Source of the DNA: Thiomargarita sp.
Lineage (GTDB): Bacteria; Pseudomonadota; Gammaproteobacteria; Beggiatoales; Beggiatoaceae
Direction: 5' to 3'
DNA: 64,000 bases
NCBI GenBank assembly: GCA_020721005.1
Contig: DYNP01000002.1
Span: 314,649 to 378,648 of the forward strand
Both the position numbers and the translations under genes were made by a program. Each line of letters starts with the position of its first letter. The first letter of the stretch is position 1. The notes beneath the pieces were generated by a model that searched no databases, had not been told where the DNA came from, and saw nothing but the letters and a program-made list of their open reading frames with translations. Below, one piece after another: positions 18,301-29,508 of this stretch.

Positions 18301-20489
18301 GTTTTTAACCAGTCTTGCTCTGTGTTGTGGCGAGTGATTTCTCGCAAGGTGCGCGTCATGTTGGAAAGGGCTTGGCCAAGTTGATCATTGGAGGATAGGG
18401 GTCGTACTTCTTCGGTGTAGTGACCATTGGCAATGGAATTGGCTTGTTTTACAATGCCACGAAGGGTTAAGACCATGTCGGATAAGGCATTTCCCAATTG
18501 ATCTTCATAGGACAGTAAGGTGATTTGTTTGGTGTAATCGCCGGCAGCAATGGCATTGGCTTGTTGAATGGTGGTTTTGATTGCGGTTTGTAAGGTTTGA
18601 AAGGAGTTGATCATTTCAGCCACTTCATCTTGACCTTGGTAGTTCAAGGGATGGTTGATGATTTTACCCAAGGCTAGAGTTTTGAGTTGTTCATTGACTT
18701 GTAATAGGGGGAGAATCAGAGTTTTGCTCAGGTAATGGATGGCTAGGAGGAGAAATAGGATGATCATGATCACTATGCCAGCTAACCAGGTTTGTAGACT
18801 TTTGACGATGGCAAAGGCTTCGGGTTGGTTGACTTCGGCAAGTAGGCCCCAAGTTTCATCACCCACTTTAACAGGAGCATAAGCAGATAAAACTTGTTCT
18901 TTTCGATAGTCAAGGGTAATTTTTTGGCCAATTTCTCCTCGAAAGGCTGCTTGACTGGCTTCGGTATCGACTGCCCCGGCACTGGGATTGGCAAAGGAGG
19001 CTTTGACTGAATGGGTTTGGGGGGAAAGGAAGGAATTGGAACGCATGAGGTTGTCACCGCCGACCAGATAGGTTTCTCCACTCATGCCCATTCCAGCACG
19101 TTGTTGCATGACTTTGTTCATCACTTCATCCCCCAATTCGAGGGCCACCAGAAATTCGATTTGGTCTTGCTTGAGTAAGGGTTGTATAATAAAGGCTTGA
19201 GGATTGCCATTGGAAGGGGAATAGGGGGCATAGTCGGTGAGGTGAAAATTTTTGGACTGTAGGACTTTTTGTACTGCTTTTCCCAGTGGAGAATAGGCAT
19301 ATTTACCGGTTAGAATATTGGTGCCATGGTCGGCTTTACGTCGTGCCGTGTAGAAAATTTGTCCATCCGGCAGTATTAATAATAGGTCGTCATAACTGTT
19401 TTGACGAATGTAATCAGTCAAAAAATCCGTTTTCTTATGGGTTAGGTAAGGAGTTAAGGTTTCTTCTAAGGCCACGGTGCTGATCAGATACCAGTCGAGT
19501 CCCAAGATATCAAGAGGGGTGTAAGCCCCCAATACAAATTGCCCAGGTTTGCTCATTTGCACTTCAATATGAGTTTGTTTCCCAACAATGTGTCCAATTT
19601 CAATTTCAATACTTGCACTGTCAAGAGCACTGGTCTCAGTTGAAGGTTTGCGATCGGTTCGATAGGTAATTTTATCTTGGGATCTGGCAATGATATGGGA
19701 CTCATCGGTTGTTTTCCAGTCTTCTTCCAGGGGCAAAACCAAGGTGTTTAAGATGGATTGGGGAATGGAGAGTGCAATGACGCCAATTGATTGGTGTTGT
19801 TCATTTAATAGGGGCGCCGCTAAAAAGGCTAACGGGCGACGATTTTCAGTAAATGGATAAGTTTGATAGTCTTCCAGGACCATTTGATAGGTGGCTTGAA
19901 TGCGTTGGAAAGCTTTGCCCAAACCTGTGGTGGCTAATTCTCCAGTGAGCACAGTTTGTCCCAGTTCCCCGCTGGCTTGAGCTGTATAAAGCACCTTTCC
20001 TTCATTAGAGAGCAGGTAAAGGTTATGAAGTTGATTTTGTTCCACATAAGGAAGTAATTTAGGGTGCAGTTGTTGAATTGAAGTTTGCCAGAGAGATCGA
20101 TCATTGAGATTGGTTTGCAATTCAGTTAGGGCATGATGCATGATTGGAGATTGGGTCAAATTGGATAAATCATTCATGCGGGTTTGAAAATAACTTTCAA
20201 TGGCTGTTTTCTTAAGTATTTGTAGAATTTGCAATTCTTGATGGGCATTTTTCCAAAATACACTGATGGAGTTAATTAAAACATCGATTTCACTTTGTTT
20301 GGTAAAAAACAGTTCTTCAATCTGAACTTTTTTTATTTCGCGTACACTTTCCAAATGATTAAAAATTTGTTGATATAAAGCATTTTTAGTGGTTACTCCT
20401 ATCACTCCGGACAGTATTAGAATGGGGAATAAACTGAGCAGTAACATGATGATCAAAAATTGAGTACGGAGTTTGAATTTTTTTAGCAT
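15321..20489 (-). CDS. Giant membrane hybrid histidine kinase (Cache-like/HAMP/GAF/HK/three Rec)
   Basis: 1722 residues. An N-terminal membrane segment (about 11-33) and a second one (about 566-588) bracket a large extracytoplasmic region with two Cache-like modules (YLLSNEGKVLYTA, then LLLILPDGQIFYTAR). After it come HAMP-like linkers with repeated AIAAGDYTKQI/SIANGHYTEEV segments, a GAF-like domain (about 740-890), a Gln/Glu-rich coiled coil, HisKA with His near 978 ([17 protein letters not shown]) and HATPase ([18 protein letters not shown]). Rec1 starts near 1336 (LDISLPQMDGW). Rec2 starts near 1460 and is degenerate, lacking the N-terminal acidic pair. Rec3 starts near 1603 (LMDIMMPEMDGYEA). 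It is the only clear sensor of the cluster and lies first in transcription order. It diverges from murA. Confidence 0.9.
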   Translation of the reverse strand: MLKKFKLRTQFLIIMLLLSLFPILILSGVIGVTTKNALYQQIFNHLESVREIKKVQIEELFFTKQSEIDVLINSISVFWKNAHQELQILQILKKTAIESYFQTRMNDLSNLTQSPIMHHALTELQTNLNDRSLWQTSIQQLHPKLLPYVEQNQLHNLYLLSNEGKVLYTAQASGELGQTVLTGELATTGLGKAFQRIQATYQMVLEDYQTYPFTENRRPLAFLAAPLLNEQHQSIGVIALSIPQSILNTLVLPLEEDWKTTDESHIIARSQDKITYRTDRKPSTETSALDSASIEIEIGHIVGKQTHIEVQMSKPGQFVLGAYTPLDILGLDWYLISTVALEETLTPYLTHKKTDFLTDYIRQNSYDDLLLILPDGQIFYTARRKADHGTNILTGKYAYSPLGKAVQKVLQSKNFHLTDYAPYSPSNGNPQAFIIQPLLKQDQIEFLVALELGDEVMNKVMQQRAGMGMSGETYLVGGDNLMRSNSFLSPQTHSVKASFANPSAGAVDTEASQAAFRGEIGQKITLDYRKEQVLSAYAPVKVGDETWGLLAEVNQPEAFAIVKSLQTWLAGIVIMIILFLLLAIHYLSKTLILPLLQVNEQLKTLALGKIINHPLNYQGQDEVAEMINSFQTLQTAIKTTIQQANAIAAGDYTKQITLLSYEDQLGNALSDMVLTLRGIVKQANSIANGHYTEEVRPLSSNDQLGQALSNMTRTLREITRHNTEQDWLKTGQMRLAQVMSGQQDSLTLSKSIIEFLTKYLSAQVGVFYIAYHPNSDAQSLPFLKLVASYAYTWRKNTPLQCHFGEGLLGQAALEQECIIITEVPADTITLQSGILNTTPQQLLLVPFLYEDKVAGVFEIATIHPFTPLQLEFIQQIRPDIGITINMAESRTQMQELLRQTQIQTEELQSQSEELQSQQEELRQANEELEERTHELERQQAEVQEKNTALKKAKTILEEKAQELMLASQYKSEFLANMSHELRTPLNSLLILAQLLSENKTNNLTHKQVEYARTIHSAGVDLLNLINDILDLSKVEAGKLQTQVDKIPLSDLIMGIEHKFRHIAENKHLEFYILAESSQLPDFWHTDQQRLNQILNNLLSNAFKFTSRGSIQLHVHCQEKSQILKETQLDPNSLPNNTQLLTISVIDSGIGIPPHKQQLIFEAFQQADGTTSRKYGGTGLGLSISRQLARLLGGEITLHSEEGKGSTFTLYLPDQIPIPSTTKKFNPVPLSVTEDLDPQKTRADIPSHQAKIENHPSSQPGSPPISSGIVSQEQTTKILISEFGNETDSECENKENSPSPAQPKITPSLPLSYPSDQEGTEDNYDDRNNLSTTDQRLLVVEDDVKFARVLLDLAHEKGFKCLIAHDGKTGLALAETYQPQAIILDISLPQMDGWSVMEHLKDNPKTRHIPVHFMSASHQSHDAKQMGAIGYLLKPVSMSELGEAFKKIEQFITKQVKSLLVLVDHLDHQQKILDTVSEQQVQIQIVHDLDTTLDILRIQDIDCLILDIDVQQISIPQLLESIQEEEKLSQVPIILYTERELTYEEESLLQGHTDNVTVKTARSPERLLDEATLFLHQIESQLPKEKRVMLRRLHDKEAILSHKKVLLVDDDMRNTFALTTILEDKNMEILVAETGREALEFLAIQPDINIVLMDIMMPEMDGYEAIKQIREQPQFRKLPIIALTAKAMKGDKAKCIEAGANDYLAKPIDPDKLISLMRVWLYR

Positions 20490-20579
20490 AATGGAGTTAT
20501 CCCTGTAATTTTAAGGAGGGATATGAAATAGTGGGCGGCTTTGAAATCAAATTCTTGGACAATGACTAAGTCCAAAGGG

Positions 20580-20608
20580 TTGTCATTTTAGGCAAATGAT
20601 TTTATCAT
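20580..20608 (+). promoter_or_regulatory. Candidate sigma-70 promoter for murA-hisG
   Basis: TTGTCA (20580-20585), 17-base spacer, TATCAT (20603-20608), 47 bases ahead of the murA start. Both hexamers differ little from consensus and the spacing is optimal. Inferred from sequence only. Confidence 0.55.
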
Positions 20609-20615
20609 CTATTAA

Positions 20616-22539
<1,924 letters not shown>

Positions 22540-22556
22540 ACCCAACCTAAAAAACT

Positions 22557-22676
22557 CCATTCCAAAAATACGTTTGCCGGCTAAAGCCTCTATTCCAGTC
22601 TTGAAGTCGAGGCTTCAGCCGGTACTCCCTGATCTTTGAAACTGCCGGCTAAAGCCTCCATTCCAAAAATAGGTTT
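22557..22676. repeat. Family A hairpin fragments between hisG and fabI
   Basis: Three half-hairpin cores (22573-22597, 22600-22624 and 22641-22665), each a variant of GCCGGCTAAAGCCTCYATTCC or its complement. They are bracketed by a direct repeat CATTCCAAAAATA (22558 and 22659). The terminal repeats of elements A1-A3 are missing, so the core exists independently of them. It may serve as a 3' hairpin of the murA-hisG message. Confidence 0.75.
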
Positions 22677-22791
22677 GATTGGGCATCTTTTGAATCCTAC
22701 GCGGTCTACTTTACCTTCTTACGGCTCTAATTTCAACCTGGACCGCGCAGCGGTCTGCTACTCTTAACCCAACTGAAAAGGGAAAATTGTC

Positions 22792-23571
22792 ATGGGATTT
22801 CTGGAACACAAAAAGGCGCTGATTGTCGGCGTTGCCAGCAACCGCTCCATTGCCTGGGGCATCGCCCAAGCCATGCATCGAGAAGGTGCGCAACTGGCCT
22901 TTACCTATCAAAATGAAAAATTGCGAGACCGGGTTCAAAAAATGGCGGCGGAGTGTCAATCTACACTGGTCATGCCCTGCGATGTTACTCAAGATGAGCA
23001 AATTACCCAAATGTTTGCCCAACTGCAAGCAACTTGGGGAGGACTGGATATCCTCATTCATTCCGTAGCTTATGCCCCTTCTGAAGAATTGAAAGGCGAG
23101 TATTTATCTGGTGCCAGTCGCGAAGGTTTCCGTACTGCTCACGAAGTCAGTGTTTACTCATTAACTGCATTGGCGAAGGCAGCCAGACCCCTTATGCAAG
23201 GACGAGCTGGCGCACTCTTGACCCTCAGTTACTTGGGTGCAGAACGAGCTGTTCCCTATTACAATGTCATGGGCCTTGCCAAAGCCAGTTTAGAAGCCAA
23301 TGTGCGGTACTTGGCTTATACCTTAGGGCCAGAAGGCATTCGAGTTAATGCACTATCGGCTGGTCCCATTCGCACTCTGGCCGCCTCTGGAATTGCAGAT
23401 TTTCGCAATATGTTAGATTATGTGGAAAAAAATACCCCTTTACGAAAAAATGTTACCATTGAAGAAGTGGGCAATACTGCAGCTTTTCTATGCTCTGATT
23501 TAGCATCTGCTATAACCGGAGAAGTTATCTATGTGGATGGAGGATTCCACATACTTGCAATGGGAAGTTAA
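22792..23571 (+). CDS. fabI: Enoyl-[acyl-carrier-protein] reductase FabI
   Basis: 259 residues, short-chain dehydrogenase fold. FabI reduces trans-2-enoyl-ACP with NADH in the last step of each fatty-acid elongation cycle. The N-terminal nucleotide loop reads [13 protein letters not shown]. The catalytic pattern Tyr157-x6-Lys164 (YYNVMGLAK) and the upstream Tyr147 fit the FabI class, the triclosan-sensitive type. [11 protein letters not shown] is the substrate-flap region. Start ATG 22792 follows AAAGGGAAA. It stands alone between repeats and rpiA, 61 bases apart, with rpiA in the same direction. Confidence 0.95.
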   Translation: MGFLEHKKALIVGVASNRSIAWGIAQAMHREGAQLAFTYQNEKLRDRVQKMAAECQSTLVMPCDVTQDEQITQMFAQLQATWGGLDILIHSVAYAPSEELKGEYLSGASREGFRTAHEVSVYSLTALAKAARPLMQGRAGALLTLSYLGAERAVPYYNVMGLAKASLEANVRYLAYTLGPEGIRVNALSAGPIRTLAASGIADFRNMLDYVEKNTPLRKNVTIEEVGNTAAFLCSDLASAITGEVIYVDGGFHILAMGS

Positions 23572-23632
23572 CCTTCTCAAACTCACTTAAAAAAAAGACT
23601 GGATTCACCAATCCAACAGGAGACCGCTTATC

Positions 23633-24292
23633 ATGAAAACACCTGACGAAAAAAAACAGCAGGTTGCCAAAGCCGCTTTAGATTATCTTGAGCCCAACAC
23701 TATTATTGGAGTTGGGACTGGCAGTACTGCCAATCATTTCATCGATGCCTTAGCCACCATTCGACACCGAATTGAGGGTACAGTTGCCAGTTCCCAAGCC
23801 ACCGCAGAACGCCTTAAAAAACATGGCATACCAGTTTTTGATCTCAATCAAGTTCAAGAAATCAATGTTTACGTTGATGGTGCAGACGAAGCCAATCATC
23901 ATCTTCACCTGATAAAGGGAGGTGGTGGCGCCCTGACCCGGGAAAAAATCGTGGCCGCGGTCAGTCAACGATTTATCTGTATAGCCGACGACACCAAATT
24001 AGTCAAAATGTTGGGCAAATTCCCACTGCCTGTAGAAGTCATTCCCATGGCTCGCAGCTATGTCGCTCGGGAAATAGTCAAATTGGGGGGACGACCTTTG
24101 TGGCGAGAAGGATTTGTAACTGACAATGGGAATATCATTTTGGACATTCACGATTTGGAAATTCAGCAACCGGTGAAGTTAGAAACGGAGCTCAACCAAA
24201 TTGTAGGAGTCGTCACCAATGGCCTATTTGCCTGTCGACCGGCTGATGTGTTGTTATTGGGAAGTGAAGAAGGAATTCAAGAAATCAAATAA
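23633..24292 (+). CDS. rpiA: Ribose-5-phosphate isomerase A
   Basis: 219 residues, full length. It interconverts ribose 5-phosphate and ribulose 5-phosphate in the pentose phosphate pathway, and in the Calvin cycle if the organism fixes CO2. Signatures: the phosphate-binding [11 protein letters not shown] (residues 26-36), the active-site segment [10 protein letters not shown] (D82, D85) and [12 protein letters not shown] ribosome site AGGAGA precedes the ATG. Probably monocistronic or co-transcribed with fabI. Confidence 0.96.
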   Translation: MKTPDEKKQQVAKAALDYLEPNTIIGVGTGSTANHFIDALATIRHRIEGTVASSQATAERLKKHGIPVFDLNQVQEINVYVDGADEANHHLHLIKGGGGALTREKIVAAVSQRFICIADDTKLVKMLGKFPLPVEVIPMARSYVAREIVKLGGRPLWREGFVTDNGNIILDIHDLEIQQPVKLETELNQIVGVVTNGLFACRPADVLLLGSEEGIQEIK

Positions 24293-24396
24293 CTTCTCTC
24301 AATTACAAGTTTTTGCCTGTTCCTAACCTACAAATTTATGATAATTTTAATTACAAAATAGGTTAGCGTAACCTGTTATTTTATAACGATTATTTT

Positions 24397-24643
24397 ATAG
24401 CTAACGAACTATAAAAAGAAACTTCATATCCCGTGTAGGATGTGCTGAGCGTTTTTTGCGAAGCGCATCAATCGAGTAAGGCAATATCGAATATTTATAA
24501 TTTTGTGGCGCAGGATGTTTATTTGGCAGATTGGAAACATGAGGATCAGTTTGAAATCTATACGAGAAAATGCGACAGATGCGCTTCGCAAAAAACGCTC
24601 AGCACATCCTACATGGTCGGTCTTTTTATGGTGCGTTAACTAT
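24397..24643. mobile_element. Non-autonomous inverted-repeat element, family B complete copy (B2)
   Basis: 247 bp with long imperfect terminal inverted repeats: left arm 24397-24469, right arm 24578-24643. The outer end is ATAGCTAACGAAC; the inner part contains GTAGGATGTGCTGAGCG and GCGAAGCGCATC. The middle (about 24470-24577) is unrelated to the arms. One frame crosses the element but has no ribosome site and uses the repeat arms as codons, so I do not call a gene. Partial copies lie at 2901-2980 and 38546-38615. It occupies most of the 457-base gap between rpiA and the kinase gene; the flanks are plain AT-rich sequence. Confidence 0.75.
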
Positions 24644-24749
24644 GATGCCAAGATTGGAGAATGGACCGTAAGAAGTACTTTGCCTTATCAATATCTTTAT
24701 CCAATGATTCCTTCAGGCTGAAGATATTTATGAAAATCAGATAATTACA

Positions 24750-27098
24750 ATGACTCTTAAAACTAAATTAACGCTTTTACTTATCCCCCTGATTGTGATT
24801 CCCATAGCCTTATTGGGAAAATTGTCTTATGATCATTTGTTAAAAACAACTCGTCAGTCCATTTTAGGTCCTATGAAGGTTTTATTGAACCAAGTTCATC
24901 AGGAAACCGAATATCATCTTAAGGGTGCCCGAGCCAGTATTGAATTTTTGACAGAATCTGGCCGTTTGAAACAATATTTACTCAGTCCAGAGGAAGATCG
25001 GGCCATGGCCATGCAAGTGATTGCCACCCCCACTTTACGCTTATTTGCCACTTATGCTCATGTTTATCAAAATGCTTATGAAATGCAACTGATTTTACCC
25101 GATGGACAAACTATTTTGCGCTTTCCCACGGAGCAGGAACCGTATTTGAGCCCTCAGGAATTGTTGCCTTATTTACAACAAGTGAGCTTGTCCCCAAATG
25201 AGACCAATGTCTTCCTTATCACGCAGGGTTATCAAAATAAACCGTCCTTTGTCGTGATCAAGAAAGTCAAGGCAGAGGCGGGAGGAATATTGGGTTACTT
25301 TTTGATCAGTCTGCGCCCCAATTTCCTATTGGAGCATGTTAAATTGGGAGAAATCAGTGAGCATGGCTATTTATTTTTGGCTAATGCTCAAGGTAAATTG
25401 CTGTTTCACCCTCAATCTGCAATGATTGGCACACAACAGACCGCATTGATCAGGCAGGAAGAAGGTTATGTGGGACCGATCAGAACTCGATTATTTGAGC
25501 AATGGGTCTATTTGCAAAGTAAACATTTGTATGAAGATCTTTATTTGTTTGCCCTGTTGCCAGAAGAAGATTTGCTGGTGGCTGCCCGGTGGTTACGTTT
25601 AATATTCATTGTGGCTATCATTATCAGCACGGTGATCACAATGATTTTATTGTTTATCGTGTTGAATTATTTGGTGATTCGACCCGTCCAAGCTTTGGCT
25701 GTGGCCAGTCGGGAAATCGGATCGGGGAATTTGAATGTGCAACTGTCCTTACATAATCAGGATGAGATTGGAGCTTTGTATTCCTGTTTTAATCAGATGG
25801 TGAGACGATTACGGACGGCTTTAAACCAAATTGAGCAGGTTAATCAAGAGTTGGAGGAAAAAGTCAAGGCTCGCACATTGTCCCTGGAAACTTTGAATCA
25901 AGAATTGGCTTTGCAACGGGAACGGGCAGAGGCGGCCAATTTGGCTAAAAGTGAGTTTATTGCCAATATCAGTCATGAATTGCGTACTCCCCTAAATGGT
26001 ATTTTGGGCATGACTGAATTGATTTTAGAAACTCCTCTTGAGACTTTTCAAACGCGCCAATTGAAGATTATCTACGATTCTGGGCAAATGTTATTGACTA
26101 TTATCAACGATTTATTGGATGTTTCCAAATGTGAAGCGGGTAAAATGCGTTTGGAAATCGATGCTTTTGATGTGTTGAATGTGCTTGAAGATGCCCTGGC
26201 TTTGTTGCAAACCAAAGCGGCTGAGAAACAATTACCCTTGCAATTAAGTATAGGACATTTGTTACCAACACCTCTTTTGGGAGATAAACATCGTTTTAGG
26301 CAGATCATTTTGAACTTATTGAATAATGCCATCAAATTCACGGATCAGGGACTGGTGACTGTGGAAGTGCAGTTGCTTCAAGTAATCCAACGCCAAGTGT
26401 TACTAGAAGTTAAAGTGATAGACACGGGGATTGGGATTCCGGAAGATGAATTGCCTAATTTATTCAATAAATTTCATCAAGTGGATGCTTCTATCAGTCG
26501 TAAACATGGGGGGACCGGCTTGGGTTTATTCACTTGTCAACAATTGATCAAATTGATGGGGGGAAATATTGGGGTTGAAACTGCAGCCGGCAAAGGATGC
26601 AGTTTTTGGTTTACTTTGGAGTTGCCTTTGGCTAAATTGGTGGATGCGCTCTCAGAAAGTAAGCCGCTTCTACAAGCCAATGTTGAAACTTCCTCTGCTC
26701 GGCAACCTCATATCCTATTGGTGGAGGATGATAAGATCAATCAGATAGTGGCGGAAATGATGTTGGAGGGATTGGGCTGTCAAGTCAGTATTGCCAGTCA
26801 CGGGCAAGAAGCAGTGGATAAAGTCAGTCAAATTAACTACGATTTGGTCTTGATGGATTTGCACATGCCCGTTTTGGATGGATACGCGGCCACCCGTAAA
26901 ATTCGGGACAGTGAAAAATTCACTTCTAAATCCATGTTAATCATTGCCATGACGGCTAATGCGCTGGCCAGTGATTTGGAAAAATGTTTGGAAGAAGGAA
27001 TGAACGACGTATTAATTAAACCTGTTGCCAAACAGGCGTTGGCCCAAAAACTACAACATTGGTTGGGAAGTAATTACGTCATTCATTCGGATAAGTGA
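24750..27098 (+). CDS. Membrane hybrid histidine kinase (Cache-like/HAMP/HK/Rec)
   Basis: 782 residues. First membrane helix about 7-25, an extracytoplasmic sensor region (about 30-275, with Cache-like strands [15 protein letters not shown] and [15 protein letters not shown]), second helix about 283-310, HAMP (about 310-362), a coiled coil, HisKA with His near 408 ([15 protein letters not shown]), HATPase ([20 protein letters not shown]) and one C-terminal receiver (about 653-770; [26 protein letters not shown], conserved Lys in VLIKPV). The ligand is unknown. It is transcribed alone, separated from the large minus-strand kinase cluster by four metabolic genes. Confidence 0.9.
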   Translation: MTLKTKLTLLLIPLIVIPIALLGKLSYDHLLKTTRQSILGPMKVLLNQVHQETEYHLKGARASIEFLTESGRLKQYLLSPEEDRAMAMQVIATPTLRLFATYAHVYQNAYEMQLILPDGQTILRFPTEQEPYLSPQELLPYLQQVSLSPNETNVFLITQGYQNKPSFVVIKKVKAEAGGILGYFLISLRPNFLLEHVKLGEISEHGYLFLANAQGKLLFHPQSAMIGTQQTALIRQEEGYVGPIRTRLFEQWVYLQSKHLYEDLYLFALLPEEDLLVAARWLRLIFIVAIIISTVITMILLFIVLNYLVIRPVQALAVASREIGSGNLNVQLSLHNQDEIGALYSCFNQMVRRLRTALNQIEQVNQELEEKVKARTLSLETLNQELALQRERAEAANLAKSEFIANISHELRTPLNGILGMTELILETPLETFQTRQLKIIYDSGQMLLTIINDLLDVSKCEAGKMRLEIDAFDVLNVLEDALALLQTKAAEKQLPLQLSIGHLLPTPLLGDKHRFRQIILNLLNNAIKFTDQGLVTVEVQLLQVIQRQVLLEVKVIDTGIGIPEDELPNLFNKFHQVDASISRKHGGTGLGLFTCQQLIKLMGGNIGVETAAGKGCSFWFTLELPLAKLVDALSESKPLLQANVETSSARQPHILLVEDDKINQIVAEMMLEGLGCQVSIASHGQEAVDKVSQINYDLVLMDLHMPVLDGYAATRKIRDSEKFTSKSMLIIAMTANALASDLEKCLEEGMNDVLIKPVAKQALAQKLQHWLGSNYVIHSDK

Positions 27099-27124
27099 AG
27101 AATACTTAAATATCTAAAAAATCC

Positions 27125-27133
27125 TGTTATAAT
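27125..27133 (+). promoter_or_regulatory. Extended -10 promoter element of the cytochrome c4 gene
   Basis: TGTTATAAT, an exact extended -10 (TG-N-TATAAT), 52 bases ahead of the start codon. No good -35 hexamer is seen, as expected for this promoter class. Confidence 0.5.
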
Positions 27134-27185
27134 AGCCACCGTTTAGCCATTGACAAACCAATTCGACTGACACATAGGGAATTAG

Positions 27186-27827
27186 ATGAATAAAATGAAC
27201 AAATTAACATTGACTTTTTGTATTTTAGCCCTGACTCACTCCGTTGCTAATGCAGCTTCAACTGCTCTAGTAGGAAATCCAGAAGCCGGCAAAGAAAAAG
27301 TGGCCAGCGTGTGTTCAGCCTGTCATGGCGCAGATGGTAACAGTGTAGTGCCCATCTGGCCATCTCTTGCAGGACAACACGTCAGTTATTTAAGTCAACA
27401 ATTGCATGCCTTCAAATCCGGAGCACGCAATAATGACGGTCAACAAATGGCCCCCATGGCTGCGCCACTCACTGAGCAGGAAATAGCCGACGTATCTGCC
27501 TACTTTTCCAGTCAAACCCCCAAGATTGGTACAGTGAGCACCGAAGAAGTTAAATCGCAGGGAGAGAAACTCTATCGTGGTGGCAATAAAGCCAGCAAAG
27601 TCCCCGCCTGCATTGCTTGCCATGCTCCCAATGGCAGAGGCAGTCCCCAAGCCATGTATCCTTCTCTAGTTGGGCAACAAAAGGATTACCTGGTGAAGCA
27701 ATTGGGCGATTACAAAAAGGGCGCTCGTGGTACAGAGGGCCCAGGCGCTATTATGCGGGATATCGCCCTGAAAATGTCCGAAGATGAAATCAAACTCATT
27801 GCCGACTACATAGCAGGTCTACATTAA
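27186..27827 (+). CDS. Diheme cytochrome c4
   Basis: 213 residues with a Sec signal peptide (about 1-24, ending VANAAS). Two cytochrome c halves follow, with heme sites C43-SA-C46-H47 and C142-IA-C145-H146, the two-domain c4 layout. Candidate axial methionines lie near QQMAPMAAP and AIMRDIALKMS. Cytochromes c4 are periplasmic electron carriers feeding terminal oxidases. Two in-frame ATG codons (27186, 27198) compete for the start. It is followed by a terminator and then dsbA, a neighbour order often seen in gammaproteobacteria. Confidence 0.92.
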   Translation: MNKMNKLTLTFCILALTHSVANAASTALVGNPEAGKEKVASVCSACHGADGNSVVPIWPSLAGQHVSYLSQQLHAFKSGARNNDGQQMAPMAAPLTEQEIADVSAYFSSQTPKIGTVSTEEVKSQGEKLYRGGNKASKVPACIACHAPNGRGSPQAMYPSLVGQQKDYLVKQLGDYKKGARGTEGPGAIMRDIALKMSEDEIKLIADYIAGLH

Positions 27828-27830
27828 TCC

Positions 27831-27878
27831 TAAAAAAGAGGAATTCTTCTCAAGCTAAAAAGGATTCCTCTTTTTTTA
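27831..27878 (+). terminator. Terminator after cytochrome c4
   Basis: Stem TAAAAAAGAGGAAT (27831-27844) pairing with ATTCCTCTTTTTTA (27864-27877), ending in a T-run; a canonical rho-independent terminator 3 bases past the stop codon. Confidence 0.75.
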
Positions 27879-27973
27879 GGCAATTAACCCTAGAAAGGCT
27901 ATGTTCTCCCTCTTTCAATTAAAGGGACGGACACCCCCCCTTCCTTAAACATAACTGATGAGAAAAATGAATT

Positions 27974-28627
27974 ATGTCCAGACAACTCACCCTACTGTTC
28001 CTCCTACTCTGCTATTTTACTCCTACTTTAGCGCAACCACTCAAAAGTCCCAACTCTTACCAAGGTCAATACGAACGGATTTCTCCGGCAGCAGAAACCT
28101 ATTCTAACTATTCCGATCAAACAGTGGAAATGTTAGAAATTTTTCTCTACACCTGCCCCCATTGCCACCGTTTTGAACCTTTTCTAAGTGCTTGGCAAGT
28201 CAGCAAACCCAAGGACATTCAATTCGTCCAAATGCCCGCCGTTTTCAACGAGACCAATACCCTATTGGCCAAAGCTTTTTACGCTGCAGAAGAACTGGGC
28301 GTCCTCGCAAAACTCCACTCTGCTCTTTACGAGGCCATTCACACCCATCACCGTCAATTCGACACGGAAGCCGCTTTGATGGACTTTTTCGCCGAACAAG
28401 GCGTCGACAAAGCCGCTTTTAAAACCACCTTCAATTCCTTTGCAGTCGACACCAAAGTGCGACGTGCCCGCATGTTAACTGCGGATTATGGAATCACTGG
28501 AGTGCCTGCAGTTGTCGTTCATGGCAAATACCGCCTCACCAACAGTAAGGCAGGTGGCTACGAAAATCTACTGAAAATCGTAGAACACCTGGCTGAAGAA
28601 CTGCGAGACACACCAACCACCCCATAG
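27974..28627 (+). CDS. dsbA: Thiol:disulfide interchange protein DsbA
   Basis: 217 residues with a signal peptide (about 1-20, ending TLAQ). A thioredoxin fold carries the active site C61-PH-C64 in a YTCPHCHRFEPF context, and the cis-proline loop is GVPAVVVHGKY. DsbA oxidises cysteine pairs in newly exported proteins, including apocytochromes and cell-wall factors. The neighbouring cytochrome c4 gene and the downstream apaH (21 bases) share its direction. Confidence 0.93.
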   Translation: MSRQLTLLFLLLCYFTPTLAQPLKSPNSYQGQYERISPAAETYSNYSDQTVEMLEIFLYTCPHCHRFEPFLSAWQVSKPKDIQFVQMPAVFNETNTLLAKAFYAAEELGVLAKLHSALYEAIHTHHRQFDTEAALMDFFAEQGVDKAAFKTTFNSFAVDTKVRRARMLTADYGITGVPAVVVHGKYRLTNSKAGGYENLLKIVEHLAEELRDTPTTP

Positions 28628-28647
28628 CTGAGGAATATTACGGGACC

Positions 28648-29502
28648 ATGGCCACCTACGCAATTGGCGACATCCAAGGCTGTTACCAGGCACTCCAAAA
28701 ATTATTAACCTTAATTCAATTCGACCCCGCCCAAGACCACTTGTGGTGCACCGGTGACCTGATCAATCGTGGTCCTGACTCCCTTAAAGTATTACGATTC
28801 ATAAAAGAACTTGGCCAACGCGCAGTCGTCGTATTGGGCAACCACGAAGTCCACCTGTTGGCCACCTACTACCAACAATCTCGTTATCGGCATTCCAAGG
28901 ATACTTTGGATGAAATATTACTGGCGCCCGATGTTCAAGTACTGATAGAATGGTTACGCTATAGACCATTCCTTCACCATGACCCAGTCCTCAATTACAC
29001 CCTGATTCACGCCGGCTTCCCCCCCCAATGGACCTTATTACAAGCACGACAATATGCCTGTGAAGTAGAAGAAGCCCTACGCGGACCTCAATATTTAAAA
29101 TACTTATCTAAAGTTTATGGTAACGAACCCAACAAGTGGTCCGACAAATTGAAGGAATGGGATCGCCTGCGCTTCATCACCAACTGCTTCACACGGCTAA
29201 GATATTGTAACGCCAAAGGTAAATTGACCTTAGACAAAAAAGGTCCCCCAATTCTACCTAAAGCTGACAAAGTATGGTCTGAAAAAGACGATATCCCCTG
29301 GTTCCTTGTCCCTAACCGAGCCTCAGTATCCGCTAGAATCATATTTGGCCACTGGGCAGCCTTGGGATTGCACATCCGAGACGGGATTTTTGCCTTAGAC
29401 AGCGGCTGCCTGTGGGGAGGCGAATTAACTGCATTGCGGTTAGATGACCAACACCTATTTCAAGTATCCTGTATTGAGCAATGTGTAATTGACGAAATTT
29501 AA
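28648..29502 (+). CDS. apaH: Diadenosine tetraphosphatase (symmetrical) ApaH
   Basis: 284 residues, PPP-family metallophosphatase that cleaves Ap4A to two ADP and can also decap Np4-RNAs. Metal-binding motifs GDIQGC (residues 7-12), GDLINRGPDS and GNHEVHLLA are in order. The C-terminal part retains the substrate segment near VFGHWAALGL (IIFGHWAALG in the sequence). Probably in one transcription unit with dsbA upstream and the lipoprotein-like gene 6 bases downstream. Confidence 0.93.
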   Translation: MATYAIGDIQGCYQALQKLLTLIQFDPAQDHLWCTGDLINRGPDSLKVLRFIKELGQRAVVVLGNHEVHLLATYYQQSRYRHSKDTLDEILLAPDVQVLIEWLRYRPFLHHDPVLNYTLIHAGFPPQWTLLQARQYACEVEEALRGPQYLKYLSKVYGNEPNKWSDKLKEWDRLRFITNCFTRLRYCNAKGKLTLDKKGPPILPKADKVWSEKDDIPWFLVPNRASVSARIIFGHWAALGLHIRDGIFALDSGCLWGGELTALRLDDQHLFQVSCIEQCVIDEI

Positions 29503-29508
29503 TAACCC

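Noticed and set aside
24442..24639. Plus-strand 65-residue frame inside element B2
   Set aside because: It begins and ends in the terminal repeat arms, has no ribosome site, and the arms are shared with non-coding copies elsewhere. A captured gene fragment in its centre cannot be excluded.
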